From Fomes fomentarius (taxonomy: Eukaryota; Basidiomycota; Agaricomycetes; Polyporales; Polyporaceae): a DNA stretch of 64,000 nucleotides. The translations under genes and the position numbers were made by a program. The stretch spans positions 2,976,001 through 3,040,000 of the forward strand of contig JABYQN010000004.1 of NCBI GenBank assembly GCA_022606135.1, given 5' to 3'. The notes under the pieces were generated by a model. That model searched no databases, was not told the DNA's origin, and saw only the letters and a program-made list of their open reading frames with translations. Below, one piece after another: positions 23,916-35,128 of this stretch (its first letter is position 1; each line of letters starts with the position of its first letter).

Positions 23916-25322
23916 TCAGTTCTCAGTCGTCAACCAGAGAGTGATGTCACGACGAAGCCGCGAAGGGGTAGACTCCCAACCATTGCGAACCGCCTGGGCT
24001 TCCTTGAGCCGCTGGGTTCCGGCAGAGTGCTTCGCGCCAGCTTGGAGGCGAACCGAGACTGTCTGGACCTTCCTGTCTTCGCAAGTCTCGTTGAGTGCAA
24101 GGCGGAACTCTGCGAGGCGCGATTGGGGGGAGTAGTCCGTGGGAAGAACGCGTGAAATGAGGCGGCCTTGCTCGATGATGCCAGCAAAGCCGAGGTGAAC
24201 GGGGCCCCGGGTAATGCGCGGACAAGAGCGTTCGAACTCGAGCGGAGCTGGAATGTCTAGTAGCTCGCTGACCTTCCTGATACTGCAGACGCAATGGTTA
24301 GTCAAGGTCGTGGAAATGGTCGATTAGATGACCTACGCTTGCTCAGCCTGGTAGACAGTCAAGCGTTGCGCCAGCGAGACCGGAACATTCGTGTGAAGAG
24401 GAGCAAAACCTTGCCAATATGTCGAAGAGAGTCGAATACTCGAAGCCCAGCGCTCGATATAGGCCTTTACCATCTCGCACTCCTCGCGCTCAATCTCCGT
24501 CAAGTCGTCTTCATCGGACTCCCAAGATGAATTCGACGATAGGGAAATTTGTCGCACCAGAGCAGTCGGGGCTAAATGTGCAAGTAACTGCTCAGGCACT
24601 TATATATACGAGCATGGTAGGTATGCTCACATTGACTGATGGAGGAGATGACTTTGGAGGCCAGGGTCGAAAGGTGACCGTCCGCTTCGTCGTCGTCTGA
24701 TTTTTGCATGGCGGCGTTGAAGTTGATCATCGCTGCGGACATACCTGTGTAGGCAGTACGCATCTTGGCAAAAGCTAACGCGCGACTCATATCGTCATCT
24801 CCCTCGTCAGAAGCATCGTCCGACAAGGGAGACGCATCTGGAATGTGAAAGTCCCATGAGTTTGACGAGCTCAGTTGGCAACAAATTACATACTGTCACC
24901 GGGGTCAGATCCACTAGTCTCATTTTGGTCCACCATCACTGGGGGATGTGCATCAAATGAACGGTAGGAGAGTTCTGAGTAGGCAGGGAAATCGTTATAC
25001 ACGAATAGGCCACACGACCGCCAAAATGTACTAACGTAGGCCATTGATGTCGACATTTACGGGACTCGAGTGCGGGAGAGGCTCCGATGTGTCGTGACGA
25101 TTTCGAGCTTGTATGTGAGGATTGGTCAAGCACTCGCTGCTGGATGGAGAATAGGAAAAACTTACCTCTTCCCGGGACATGGGCCAGGTTCAATGACGAA
25201 TTATTCGTGGAATGACAGGTGGTGGCTTTACAGGCCTCAGAGTCGTCCAAAGAGAGGATAGGCGGAAATGAAACATTCACTGGCCCTAGGGGAAGGTTCT
25301 TAAACGGCAGCCGTAAGGGCAT
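23916..25322 (-). CDS. Orphan family member, split-alanine C-terminal exon (copy 1)
   Basis: Six exons: 25322-25166, 25107-25036, 24974-24894, 24837-24631, 24571-24337, 24282-23916. All introns are GT-AG and phase-matched. The protein (about 370 residues) starts MPLRLPFKNLPLGPVN, has an acidic patch (DDASDEGDDDM) then an Ala/Met-rich helix (MRTAYTGMSAAMINF), and an acidic exon 5 with EREECEMVKAYIERW. The last intron splits an Ala codon (GC|T). The last exon begins AIRKVSELLDI and contains HLGFAGIIEQG and LAEFRLALNE...KVQTV. The same exon plan and motifs (GFAGVVEEG; LAKLRAELNQ...KVQTV) occur at 44868-46095, so the two are paralogs. No known domain; the pattern suggests a helical, protein-binding C-terminus. 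Confidence 0.87.
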
Positions 25323-26483
25323 GATAAGGGAAGGGAGATGTGAGAGAGTTGATAATGTTAAGGTCGTTTAGGCTTATGCAGGGGCGTGAATAGTAGCAGC
25401 GAGCTGCCCTGGCGAAGCCAAAGGTGGGGGAGTACCTCTGACAAGGACTCAGAGAGAGATGACAAGCTTTAACGGCCATGGGCTGTGGGAAAAAGAGATC
25501 GGGTGTCGGAGTACAAATTTAAACGCGGAAAAAGCTCGCGCAAGTCGCAAGGCTCGCTGCTCAATGTTCAACAAAACACACGTGACCATCACGTCTCCCA
25601 AGCTCCAGGCACGACAGACAAAGGCCCATTCCGCATCGTGCGATACGGCCTATAGGGAATGCGAGGGCGAGATTCAAATGATAGGCAGTCATTGCAGTGT
25701 TAAATTTGCCAAAATCGCACACCTATAAGCCGCCTATATCCCGGTGCAAGATCTGACGGTACCTGGAGCGAGGGTGACATGCTGTATGTGACACAGTCAC
25801 GGTCACGGACGAGTTTGCGGTTGTTGTTCAAGAGCTTCGGAATCTAACAAGGCCACACTCTGTGAGTCATCCCAAAATGAAGCGCTGAGGGCTACATCTC
25901 GGACTTGCACAAATCGCCCTTGCTCTCGTTGTTCGTCGCTGTTTGGCTCGGCATCACTCGCACACAAAGCCCACTTCCAACGTGCTGCAGTGATAGTAGC
26001 GGGGTCGGAGAAACAGGTCCAGGTCAGAATGACGACTATCAGGACGACCAGGTGTACTGTTGGGGGACAATTTCCATGCTTGTATTGCCGCTCATTGCGG
26101 CTGAAACAGTGGAAGTAATCCTGAGGAAAGATGGTGGTTCAAAGGAACGAATTTCCCCTGAGCGCAGGCGCACAGACCCCTTCCTCGTGGAGCAATAGTC
26201 GGTTGGTTCATTTCAAGAATCGAACTGGTTCGATTGCTGGTGTTTTGAGCGCCTATGTGATGGTGGTCAGGACTCCTGAATCTCTTTACTCATCCACTAG
26301 AGGCCGAATCTTTCCATGGTCGTTGAGGCATGCGTAAGGGCCCAGCATATGTTATATAGTCTTGAGGATCTGTGAGAGCAAGAGGGAAGAACCTGTTAAG
26401 TCTCTTGTACTTGTTTGTCCCGCCTTAAGTGCCCCTGGTCAAGTATGCGAGTGAAGCGAGCAACGATGATTATAAAGAACGAG
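25323..26483. other. Intergenic region
   Basis: Upstream sequence of the minus gene at 25322 and 3' flank of the one at 26484. A plus frame at 25905-26198 starts with a signal-like hydrophobic run and a CC pair, but it has no ATG and no further hydrophobin cysteines. No gene is supported. Confidence 0.4.
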
Positions 26484-27152
26484 CTACGGATACACATCAT
26501 GGACAACAAAATATGGGTCTAACCGCGAAATTAGATACAGCACCAGGCTGGCCATGAATAAGAGGCGCGTGATGATCGGATCCGTCGCGCACGAATATAC
26601 GAACACCAGCCTCTCGCCCCCGATGCTCTGTACCGCAGCGCAACAGCCAACAGTGATAGGGGTAAACAATGTTTTCCAATCAATATTGGGTCATTAAAAA
26701 GTCTGGGAAAGAGTGGCGGTGAGTATCGTACCTCGGCCACATCCATGGCATACGAACGGGGAGTAGACTGACAGGCATCTTCTAACCGGAGTATATCACT
26801 CGACATGCCGAAGCTGCGCGTGTGTTCGTTCGAGTCTGACACACAAAGACGATGGAGGTGATTTGAACATTGTGTCTGGACTTGGAGGAGGAAAAACGCG
26901 ACGTACCCATTCGTCGCCCGCGTAGGTCGATGTCGCGTACACGGTATAGGAGATGGAAATCACCCGTATGGGGGTCTTCCTGGTGTGACAAACCTATACG
27001 TGTACGCAATAGCTCAATATGTGGTTATTGAATATCAGATGTTCAGACGTACCGTATTCATTGAGCGAGTGCGACCCAGGACCACACTTTGATTTTGTGG
27101 AGTAGTAGATTGATACGACGGAGTTGTGTTCGTAGAAGTAATCAGTAATCAT
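26484..27152 (-). CDS. Small orphan protein, four exons (pair member 1)
   Basis: Exons 27152-27053, 26993-26907, 26835-26732, 26627-26484 join in phase (introns 59, 71 and about 104 bases). The product (about 145 residues) starts MITDYFYEHNSVVSIYY. Exon 2 carries GDFHLLYRVRDIDLRG. The last exon is hydrophobic (LVFVYSCATDPIITRLLF, then a segment rich in Leu/Tyr), ending in DPYFVVHDVYP, so a C-terminal membrane-associated helix is possible. The neighbour at 27518-27974 shares the four-exon plan and the exon 2 motif (GEVRLQYKVRDLARCG). The third intron is longer than usual, so its acceptor is less sure. No family is known to me. Confidence 0.75.
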
Positions 27153-27201
27153 GTTAGGAGAGAGGTAGAGGTATAGACGAGTGGATAATGTGAGGAAGCG
27201 G

Positions 27202-27212
27202 CCTATTTAGAG
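27202..27212 (-). promoter_or_regulatory. TATA-like element
   Basis: The minus strand reads CTAAATAGG about 50-60 bases before the ATG at 27152. Position and composition suit a core promoter; this is not proof. Confidence 0.35.
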
Positions 27213-27517
27213 AGAGATGCTGTGGTCCTCGGTTAAGTGGCTCAGTCTCGGGAACGGGTGGCCGAGGATAGTTCTATTGTGCTCCGCACGTGAATGGTCG
27301 CTCTCTAGATAGTATTGTAGTCAAGCCGTTAAGCGAGATGAGCCGCGGCCTTGCGAGAAGCTTTGCCCCCAAAATCCTTTGTACATCAGGTGTTGTCACA
27401 GAATCGCGAGACGGAATACATCGACAATCGGCGTTACAGCAAGTACAAGACAGGATCACTAAGGAGGGGAGTTACAAGATAATAGTCGGCGCACAATACA
27501 AGGGAATTGTCTATGAT

Positions 27518-27974
27518 CTAATGATGAGCGACTATAAGAGTTGAACTGTGTTCTGGCCTGGGTGAGAAGCGATCGTACGACATGCTTGAGTATGGCGCCT
27601 ACCTCTCTCCTCCGGGTCCTCCAGTAGCTCCGCGCAGTCTCCAAAGCTCCATGTCTCTTGTGTCGCGTCTATGTAGGAGGTTAGATACATCTTTTGTACT
27701 AGGAGAGCATGAAGGACAGCACAAGAATACACACACACCTGTACCCCATCCGCAACGAGCCAAGTCTCGAACTTTGTACTGGAGACGAACCTCTCCCGTT
27801 TTCTGGTTACATTGACGTCTCACAGCTGGAGCGCATAGTCGCAACTGAGTTCACAGCCAGTTGAGCCCTGAGAAGAAGACAGTACTCACACATTGGGTTC
27901 AAACCAGCACCAAAGACGCTGATGACTATCCGTCGCACTTCGCTCATTGGTACCATGAAAGCAATCTTGCCCAT
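27518..27974 (-). CDS. Small orphan protein (pair member 2, shorter)
   Basis: Exons 27974-27890, 27825-27739, 27698-27603 and 27558-27518 fit in phase. The product starts MGKIAFMVPMSEVRRIV, has GEVRLQYKVRDLARCG in exon 2 (compare GDFHLLYRVRDIDLRG at 26484-27152), then MYLTSYIDATQETWSF and an acidic ELLEDPEER, ending after HHstop. It lacks the hydrophobic last exon of its neighbour, so it may be a truncated copy. An extra upstream exon is possible: a frame ending SLDASAPSANQ at about 28090 could splice in phase to NISFESNN directly before the ATG, moving the start to 28.2 kb or beyond. The two genes lie head to tail, as expected for a tandem duplication. Confidence 0.55.
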
Positions 27975-28364
27975 ATTGTTTGACTCGAATGAGATGTTCT
28001 ATGGCGTGAAGTCTAAGGGAAGGCGATAAAGAGACTAGCCAATGGAGCAGTTGCAGTTTCAATACCAAGTTCAAGTCGAAGAGGGGTGAGAAAGTAACCT
28101 GGTTAGCACTGGGAGCGCTGGCATCAAGGCTCCGATGGTGATCCGGTCTCCCCTGCACTACATGATACATACATATATCCACTTTCTCAGGTGGCTCTGA
28201 GGGCTGCAGCTTTGTGATAGATGAGATCACACAATCTGTGTCGAAATGGCACTACGCCTCCTCTCAAGATCAGCGACCAAGCAGATTATAGTGCATTAGA
28301 CCAAGTAGCTACGACAGTAGCATATTGTAAAGTACAAAGTACAAGTGTTCCAAGTGTCTCCTAT

Positions 28365-29854
28365 CTACTCCGGTGCGCTCGGAGCATATATTAAACTGCC
28401 CGTCGTTGTGTCTGGATCCCTGAAGTTGTTCATGGCAGGAACGACCTCGACGTGCGCCTTCCAGAGCGCGATCGCCATCTGGCTAGCGTACATTGTAAAT
28501 GGCGGATCCCAAAACATTCCAGCAGCTAGAAACCAATGCTGGAGTACAGCGCCATCTTGCAAGAGAGGGCGATCCAGCCCATGTCTCCCGGTTTCGCTCC
28601 GAAGCAGCCAGTGGCGCGCGCCGCTTCCACGAATCGTTTCGCCTGGTAGGGTGGGTGTACCAAGGACTAGTTGTGCCCAGTCGCTGAGCTGGTAGCTGTA
28701 GTACTCATGGTGGTTCGGGGGGGTAAGGGGTTCTTTGGGATGGAAGAGACGCGCCGGTGTTCCACGTGGAACGGGACGTTCATCTTCGTTCGGAATCGGA
28801 CAGGGAAGTAGTCCGTCGATGTCGTGGGTATCGTGGAGTTTTCTACACGTATTGTTGAGATGTCGTGTGCAACAATAAGTGACTTCGATCTGTACTCACC
28901 TGCACTCCGCCCGAGCTTTCAGAAGTGTTGAGCGATAGTCGCCCTGAGAAGGTCGCCGGCGCGGTATAGGTATAATTGATTGCGTTACAGATCCCTGAGC
29001 GTCTTCACAAAGATGATCGCTCGGAAGGGACCTGTTTGAGAGAGGAGAGGGTATATGGGGTGTATACTCCCGAACCTGTGGTTTCGGAGTCGTTTCCTTG
29101 GGGGATGCGGAACCAATTGAAGAAATCAAGAACTGTTCAAGCTCATAGAAGCCTAGAGGGTCACAACGTCTGAGCCACCCAGCGACGTTTTAGTAGGTTT
29201 TACACTATACCTTTATCGAAATCGAAGAGCCCGTCGTAGCACGTTACAGGCTCTGTTTGAACACGACTGATGAGCACGCATCCCACAAACGGTTTGAGCA
29301 TAAGTCTCACCTTCAGACGCGACTTCGATGGGGTTCGCATATGTCGTTCCCGTATCATTTGAGCAGTACTCTGCTTCATATCGTGTCTGAATAACGATTG
29401 TTGAATAGCGAACAGGGCACGTACCATATGACGGTTCGGGGTCTTGAGGGTACATGAACGCTTCATTGATTCCCCAGACGTCGGGTGCATCATCTAGTGA
29501 CAGGTGAGCATCTGTGTACCGGAATATAGAGGGCTAGGTACACACCCTGGTCAGACTGGTTAGAGTCGTGCGAGGTCGAGTTGGTTGAAGAAAGGTCAAC
29601 GTTGAGTGCAACTGAGCATAGGTTACACAGTTTATGAGTATAAATCGCACCGCAACACATCTGAAGCAGGTATACTCACGTTCCGGCAGAGTACGCGGGC
29701 GCTTCACGTTAACGGGGGCCAGGTCGTCGTCGTCCTCCTCCTCGCGCGAACGCTTGAGGGTCGCGGAGTTCAACAGAGCTTCGGCCGCCCAAGGATGTGG
29801 TACGGCAGGGAATATTTCATCAAGAAAGCTTGATTCTATTGCTGAGATAGCCAT
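28365..29854 (-). CDS. Orphan protein with acidic/KR-x-R N-terminal module, seven exons
   Basis: Exons 29854-29680, 29611-29546, 29493-29425, 29373-29311, 29252-29211, 29152-28900, 28842-28365, all introns GT-AG and phase-matched (50-69 bases). The product is about 385 residues. Exon 1 starts MAISAIESSFLDEIFP and carries KRSREEEDDDDLAP and then VKRPRT, a bipartite-like nuclear signal around an acidic block. Middle exons are acidic and Ser/Thr-rich with a DDAPDVWG start. The last exon is the conserved-looking core: Pro-rich lead, then YYSYQLSDWAQLVLGTPTLP, HWLLRSETGRHG, HWFLAAGMFWDPPFTMY, and end GSLIYAPSAPE. Trp/Tyr-rich segments suggest a folded domain. The exon 1 module recurs at 14569, 38435 and 46765. 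Function unknown. Confidence 0.87.
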
Positions 29855-30448
29855 TTTTAATGGGAATGCTTGATGTGGTATGTGGTTCTGGTCTGATGTG
29901 AGAGCGTGTGTAGGCGCAAGCGCGGATCAGAGTTGCGGTGATTGGATATCGTCAATGGTGACAGATGTGGTTGTGGGATTGAGAGAAGGGGCGGAGCTCG
30001 TCAAAACAGCCAAAGCGCAGTTGTGGTAGAAGGCAAAGTGGTAGAAGGCCGGAGGACGACGCGTCGCGAAAACCAAAGTGTGGCCACGGCCCTCGGTCAA
30101 AGCGGTTGCATCACGTGACCTCGGCTAAGGACAAAGGACGGCTTGCCCAGGCCCATCATAGCCCTGGGCATTGTTCCTGGGTACTGTTGAATGGTCAAGA
30201 GAGCTTGCGCTACCTCTGTCAATAATATGTGGGTAGCTATACTGAGTGGAACAGTAAACTCGGAGTCTGTTGCATCGCAACATGGAACTCACTTCGTGGA
30301 CTGGCTTCAGAGTTACTACGGAGCCGCAGAGTGATGCCGCAGATGATTATTCCGAGGAATTATCTGAGGTCAAAAACCGCAGATTAGAGGTTGTGCACGG
30401 GTTACATCGAGCTGCAGCTCCCGCAGATAGGTGTCTAATAGCGGCGAC
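29855..30448. promoter_or_regulatory. Upstream region of the 28365-29854 gene
   Basis: About 600 bases with no gene. It contains a short direct repeat, gtggtagaaggc, twice near 30030-30050, and a GGTCACGTG-like palindromic core near 30112 (catcacgtgacc) that resembles an E-box. No plus frame is convincing. Confidence 0.35.
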
Positions 30449-30827
30449 TCATCCTGTAACGCTGATGACGGCCCGCGTTCGGCGACACACTCTCTGTGGA
30501 TACCTAAGGGGCATCCCGGGATAGCAGTAAGTAAACCCGTCATCAAAGACTAAGTAAAAGTCAGTATAGGCATTGCGGACCTGTAGTTCAGTATCAGCGA
30601 AGAGTGCATAGTACAGACAACCTACGGCTTCTCGCGTCACTCACCAAAATGAAGTCGTCCGCATCTCGGGAGTACCAAGAGATAGTGTAGCAGCATATGT
30701 GAATTGCAGCAGGTAGTCTAAGAAGGACATCGTACATTGAACTAAGTACTACCGTCCGAAGCATCTGTCGACTAGGGCTTCTTTTAGACGCCAATCTCGG
30801 ACTCTCAGAAGTCACAACGATTGTCAT
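30449..30827 (-). CDS. Candidate small orphan gene, two exons
   Basis: The ATG at 30827 opens exon 1 to 30645, ending at a strong donor (TTTTG|GTGAGT). A 64-base intron leads in phase 0 to exon 2 (30580-30449). The product (104 residues) starts MTIVVTSESPRLASK, has a hydrophobic, Cys-containing middle (LRLPAAIHICCYTISWY) and an aromatic stretch (FYLVFDDGFTYCYPG), and ends basic. No domain. The good splice sites favour a real gene; the short length and lack of a relative weaken it. Confidence 0.42.
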
Positions 30828-31075
30828 TCAAAGATTTGCCAGGGATGATGTACATCAGTATGTAGCATACCATTAATTCACATCTCCGACGATGAGCCAG
30901 CATGGGCAAGCTTGAGGCACGATAACTCATAAGTAGGATGCGCATCTACATTGTGTATCCGTCTCCACGTTCAGTGTCTCCGCGGAGGTTTCTAGTTCTA
31001 CAATGTGGCAGTGAAGCAATAAAACAAGGAAACAGAGCTCAGATGTACGCAAGACTGCCCACAATGGTAATCCTG

Positions 31076-32016
31076 TTAGAGCTCGTCCATGATGGGCTCA
31101 CCCCATCCACCCCGGTCTCTCATGCCCGAGGTACGTCCGAGTTTGCCCTTCCCCCTAGCCTTCCGCCCGCGCAGTTCTTTGTACATCTCGCGCATCTCGA
31201 TCTTCGTCGGCTTCGACGTGGCTTCGGCTTCCTCGCGCCACTTCTCCTCCCTGATCTCTCTGGGAGTTGGAGAAGGCGTGATGTAGCTCGACCGAGAAGG
31301 AGTGTGGGTGACGGAACGATGGTATTGCGGCTGAGAACGTGTGGGCATGGTTCGGAGATAGGTGGTGCGCTGGGGACGGCCGTCTCAGTATACATGCATG
31401 TCGACCATGATGATCTACGACTCTTACCCATTGTTGTTTGGACTCGCGCTTAGTCCACTTTCCCGAGGGCAGGCTTTCGTCCCGGAAATTAGCTTGCCGG
31501 TAGTGTTGGAACCAGACTGCACACGGAAACTGAATAAGGGACGCCGTCGATTACTGAAGTCGGGTAATGACTCACCATAGTTCAACGTCTGGCTCTTATT
31601 CCACTTCTTGGAGACCCGCGAGCAGCGTGCAAGCTCCTTGATTGTCAACTGGGAGAATATGCGCCGTGATAAATTGGTGGGCAAAACTTTGAGCGGGTCT
31701 GTCGTAGCTCCTTTCACGACGGGAAGTGGTTGGAGGGGGTTGGCTTTGAAGTGGGCGAGTGAGGGGGAGATGCTGGCCGCGAGCCGAACCTTGACCTGCA
31801 AGGACTGCTCTGAAGGAACATCTAAATATGGGGTAGTGGGAAGGAGGGTCGTCGTAAGAACAAGCCCTTGCAAGGCACCTAAGAGCGAAAGAAAGCACTG
31901 ACCACTTTGACAATCTCCTCATGGTCATCTGGTGAATTGCGACCGCTCAAGGTTGCGAGCACCTTGTCGAGCGAGTCGATGGTTTGTGTACGGAGAGCGG
32001 CTTGTAAAAGGCTCAT
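31076..32016 (-). CDS. F-box protein, conserved fungal type
   Basis: The core is an F-box: DPLKVLPTNLSRRIFSQL, then ELARCSRVSKKWNKSQTLNY. After a phase-1 intron comes VWFQHYRQANFRDESLPSGK, a pairing I associate with F-box proteins that recruit substrates to SCF ligases. Exon ends: first exon from ATG 32016, core exon to 31576, then 31516-31438 and 31369-31076. The last exon is charged (REIREEKWREEAEATSK; EMREMYKELRGRKARGKGK) and ends near GGWGEPIMDEL. The junction after the first exon (VKVV, then QGLVLTTTLLP) does not resolve: only 24 bases separate the donor-like GTCAGT from the acceptor CTCTTAG and the phase does not fit. A small deletion or frameshift there should be checked. Confidence 0.78.
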
Positions 32017-32085
32017 GATGAAAGTGCAAAGGTTGTCGGAGTGGAGATGTGGTGGTTGGTTGTTGACCAAAACCTGGCGCTCTCC

Positions 32086-32096
32086 CTTATATCTAT
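32086..32096 (-). promoter_or_regulatory. TATA-like element
   Basis: The minus strand reads AGATATAAGGG about 75 bases before the ATG at 32016, a typical spacing for a fungal TATA box. Confidence 0.4.
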
Positions 32097-33425
32097 CTCA
32101 GTCAACGCACGTGATGCATGCGGGTACGGAACAGGCCTGTGCCCGTATTTGGAACTTGGTGCTGTTACTGAACGCGAAATTGACTCCTGTCCACGATTAG
32201 TCATGACATCAATTGACTATTCACCTGTAGGATTCAGATCCATATTGCTGTACATACCACGACAGCCTGCGCTTGTGAAGTCAAGTCTCTCCTGCTTCCT
32301 GTCTCACCCCATTGCATCTGCGCTTCTTGTCCATATCTGAATCTATCATATCCCGCACTAGATTATGGGGCACACAGAGTCAATACAAATGACTCTGTCA
32401 GTCAGATGATGTGCTGAATCATGGTACGTATGGTACCTAGTAAGCAACACACGATGAGTAAGGAAAGGTGCGGATAGCCCTGGGCCGATCTCAAAGGCCG
32501 TATTCAATATCATGGTTTCAACTGCGACTCTCCAGTCTACCAAGTGAGCTTCCGAGCCTTCAACGCTCCAGCTTCAGAGACGGAACACAGTCGGCTCGGC
32601 TCGATCACGATCGGAGGCCTCTCCTCTTCCTCACTCAGGCTCTCGCGTCGGAGTGGCCCTGTGCGTTCCGTATTCCCGTCGCAGAGTACATGGACGTGCG
32701 TCATGTAGACAGCTTTGTCCTACTGGGCGGCGCGTTGATCTATACGAAGTCGCGTGCGATCAGACATGTCAGCTCAAGTGTTCGATATGCCTAAGTCTGT
32801 GCACGACTCTACTTGTGTCCATAAGTGTCGATCGTCGTTCGGCCTATGCCTACATGACTCTGCAGGACGATCAAATCTCTGCCATTGATGACTTCCAAGT
32901 GTACTGGAGATGCGGGACCTGGCCTGCTATACTACAGATTTTGCAAAACAACAACGTAAAGGTGGGTGGAAATGGACTAAACGTAAATAGCACGAAGCTA
33001 CAAGATGATCATAGCGATACGGCAGCTGGGAGAAAGTCCGTGGCTCATAAAAACACGAGTATGACTATGGACTAGATAGGGATATATACAACGTGAATGG
33101 AATGGAATAGCAGTAGCAAAACAGTGCGATGGATATGACGACGGGGACTGAAACAACAGATACGACTGGACACAACACGGGGCGAGAGTAGAATTGCTGT
33201 GATAAGTTACTTACCGGATGAGTAGTACGTGAGGCCGTAAGTGTCGTAGAGGGCATGAACACGGCACGGTAGCGATGAGAATAGGGGGCGTGACTATGAA
33301 GGTGGGGAGCACTCCAGGAGACGGCGGAGGCAGAGCGCGTGATGTGACACGGGCGTGTGCGGGATTTCGAGGGACTAGAGAACGATGGGGATGAATCTTG
33401 ACTACGTCGATGTCGATGCTTGATC
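32097..33425. other. Intergenic, weak ORFs only
   Basis: Two plus frames (32468-32794 and 32653-33075) and one minus frame (32358-32543) are partly protein-like, but I could not link them into a spliced gene. The region between the promoter at about 32090 and the end of the gene at 33426 holds nothing firmer. Confidence 0.35.
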
Positions 33426-35128
33426 TTAATCATCGCACTCTTCCTTCACCGCAGTGTACGCCTCCCGCAGGCCCGAAGACCCCAGCGGAACCCATCCCTT
33501 CTTGTTGAACGGGAACGGTCCAGCGAACGACTCGAAACCGTCCTGGCCGAGCCTGATGCGGATGGGGCGGCAAGGCGCCCACAACTCGAGTTCCTTGCAC
33601 TTGTCGTTGATGCTACAAAATCAGGGTAGCCCCAGTAAGACGCACGACTCAATCGCAGAGAAGGACAGATGCACTCACGCCCGCTCGGCCTTGTACTTGA
33701 GCAGACACCGATAAAGGGTAGGCTGCGGCCTGTGCTTGCGCCCGCGCTTGATGCGGTTCTTCGGCCGCACGCCTTGCCACCGAGTAGATGCGGGGTAGTG
33801 CGAGCACGTCTCGCGTTTCTTGACCCACTTCTTCAGCATCGTGTTCTCGTTGACCTTACGGGGGCCTGCGGCAATGTACGCGTAAGCACGAGCTCGTTCG
33901 CTCGGGTGTCGGGAGGAAGGAAGGATGCGTACCTTTGCCCCTAGACTTGGGCTTGTACGGAGGGGGGTTCTTAAGGATCGCCTCTTGGATCGCCCAACGG
34001 GGATAATGCTTCCCAGTGTCGCTGTCCTTCGAGACTGGTGCGGTGTAGCTCTTCACCATCAGGTGGCGGGGCATGCGCGCGATGATCTTCTTCGTTGCTG
34101 CCTCGCGCCTGTGAGAGGAAGCGGCAACTCGAAGTGCGTCCGAGATATAGTCGCTCGGCGCACATGCTACGGCCAAGGGGTCCTTTTCATCCTGCCCGTG
34201 GTCAGGCTCGTACTTGATAGGATGCGGGTGCGATGCATCTGCGGCAGGAGATTGTGTGTGAGCGTGCGGTTCGAAAGAACAGCGAGTGAGTAAGCGAGAA
34301 CGAACCTGCGGCGTTGTGCGCAGCTGAACCGTCGCGAGCTGGGGTTACCGCAGTGGGGGAGTGACCATAGCTGGGCTCGGACTTGATACGATGCATAGAC
34401 AGCGCACCTGAGGGCGAAGCACGGCATGAGCAAAGTTGAGAAGGCGCGCGAACGGAGGGAAAACGAACCGGTATTGTTGAGCGCCTTAGAGAGGCCGCGG
34501 CTGGGCACACGGCACTTCTGAACGTAGGAAGGCACATGATAAGGCTGGTGCCAGTGAGGGCGTTGTTCATCTGAGTAGCAGAAGACGCGTAAGTGTGCAG
34601 TTCATCCAAGAACGGGAGGGAGAGTAGAACGAACTAGCAGCCAGGAGCGTGTTGGATACGTCGCGAGTGGGGCCGCGCGCAGGAGGGACGTTCTCCCGCA
34701 TATGCTCGTAAGGACGAAGGGGAGGATGATCTGTGAACAAGATCGAGTCGGCATGCGGGGTGAAGGAGGAATACGGATACTACATGAGAGGACATACACT
34801 GTGGGGTAGCCGCATAGTAAGGGTCACCGACCATGGTCATCTGACCTTGGTGAGCATACGGCTGATATGTGTTGGCTGCGACCTTGGTGTAAGTGTCGTG
34901 CCCACGATGAAAGAGATTGAGGCGAATTCGGTACGTACAGCGATACGAAGCCTCATAGAACTCCCCGAAATGAGGTGGTTGCTGAGAAGGTGGGGCATAC
35001 CAGGCATATTGAGGAACAGGAGCGGGGTTGGGAGCCCAGCCATGCGGGTAAGGTGGGTAGGGTGGTGGGTAGGGTGGTGGGTAGGTTGGTGGGTAGTAGT
35101 AGCCTGAGTGTCCCGAATCAAACTGCAT
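33426..35128 (-). CDS. Orphan family member with Pro/Tyr N-terminus and split-alanine C-terminal exon (copy 2)
   Basis: Eight exons: 35128-34939, 34875-34798, 34730-34635, 34570-34469, 34407-34306, 34238-33933, 33865-33679, 33612-33426, all phase-matched. About 415 residues. The start MQFDSGHSGYYYPP leads into a PPPYPP repeat. Exons 5 and 6 both carry an I-K-x-E-P motif (RIKSEPSYG; PIKYEPDHG), each a match to the SUMO-acceptor pattern, in duplicated sequence. Exon 6 has basic helices (SHRREAATKKIIARMPRHL) and KHYPRWAIQEAILKNPPPY. Exon 7 is Lys/Arg-rich (LKKWVKKRETCSHYP; KNRIKRGRKHRPQPT). The last intron splits an Ala codon, and the last exon begins INDKCKELELWAP and has FESFAGPFPFNKKGWVPLG. 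Introns 3-5 all use the rare donor GTTCGT. A DNA- or RNA-associated nuclear role is only inferred. Confidence 0.9.
35051..35098. repeat. 12-bp tandem repeat coding for Pro/Tyr
   Basis: The unit gtgggtagggtg is repeated about four times with small changes. It lies inside exon 1 of the minus gene and encodes the PPPYPP run, so copy-number change would alter protein length in steps of four residues. Confidence 0.8.

Noticed and set aside
25905..26198. Hydrophobin-like start (hydrophobic run then CC pair)
   Set aside because: No ATG in frame and the remaining hydrophobin cysteines are missing.
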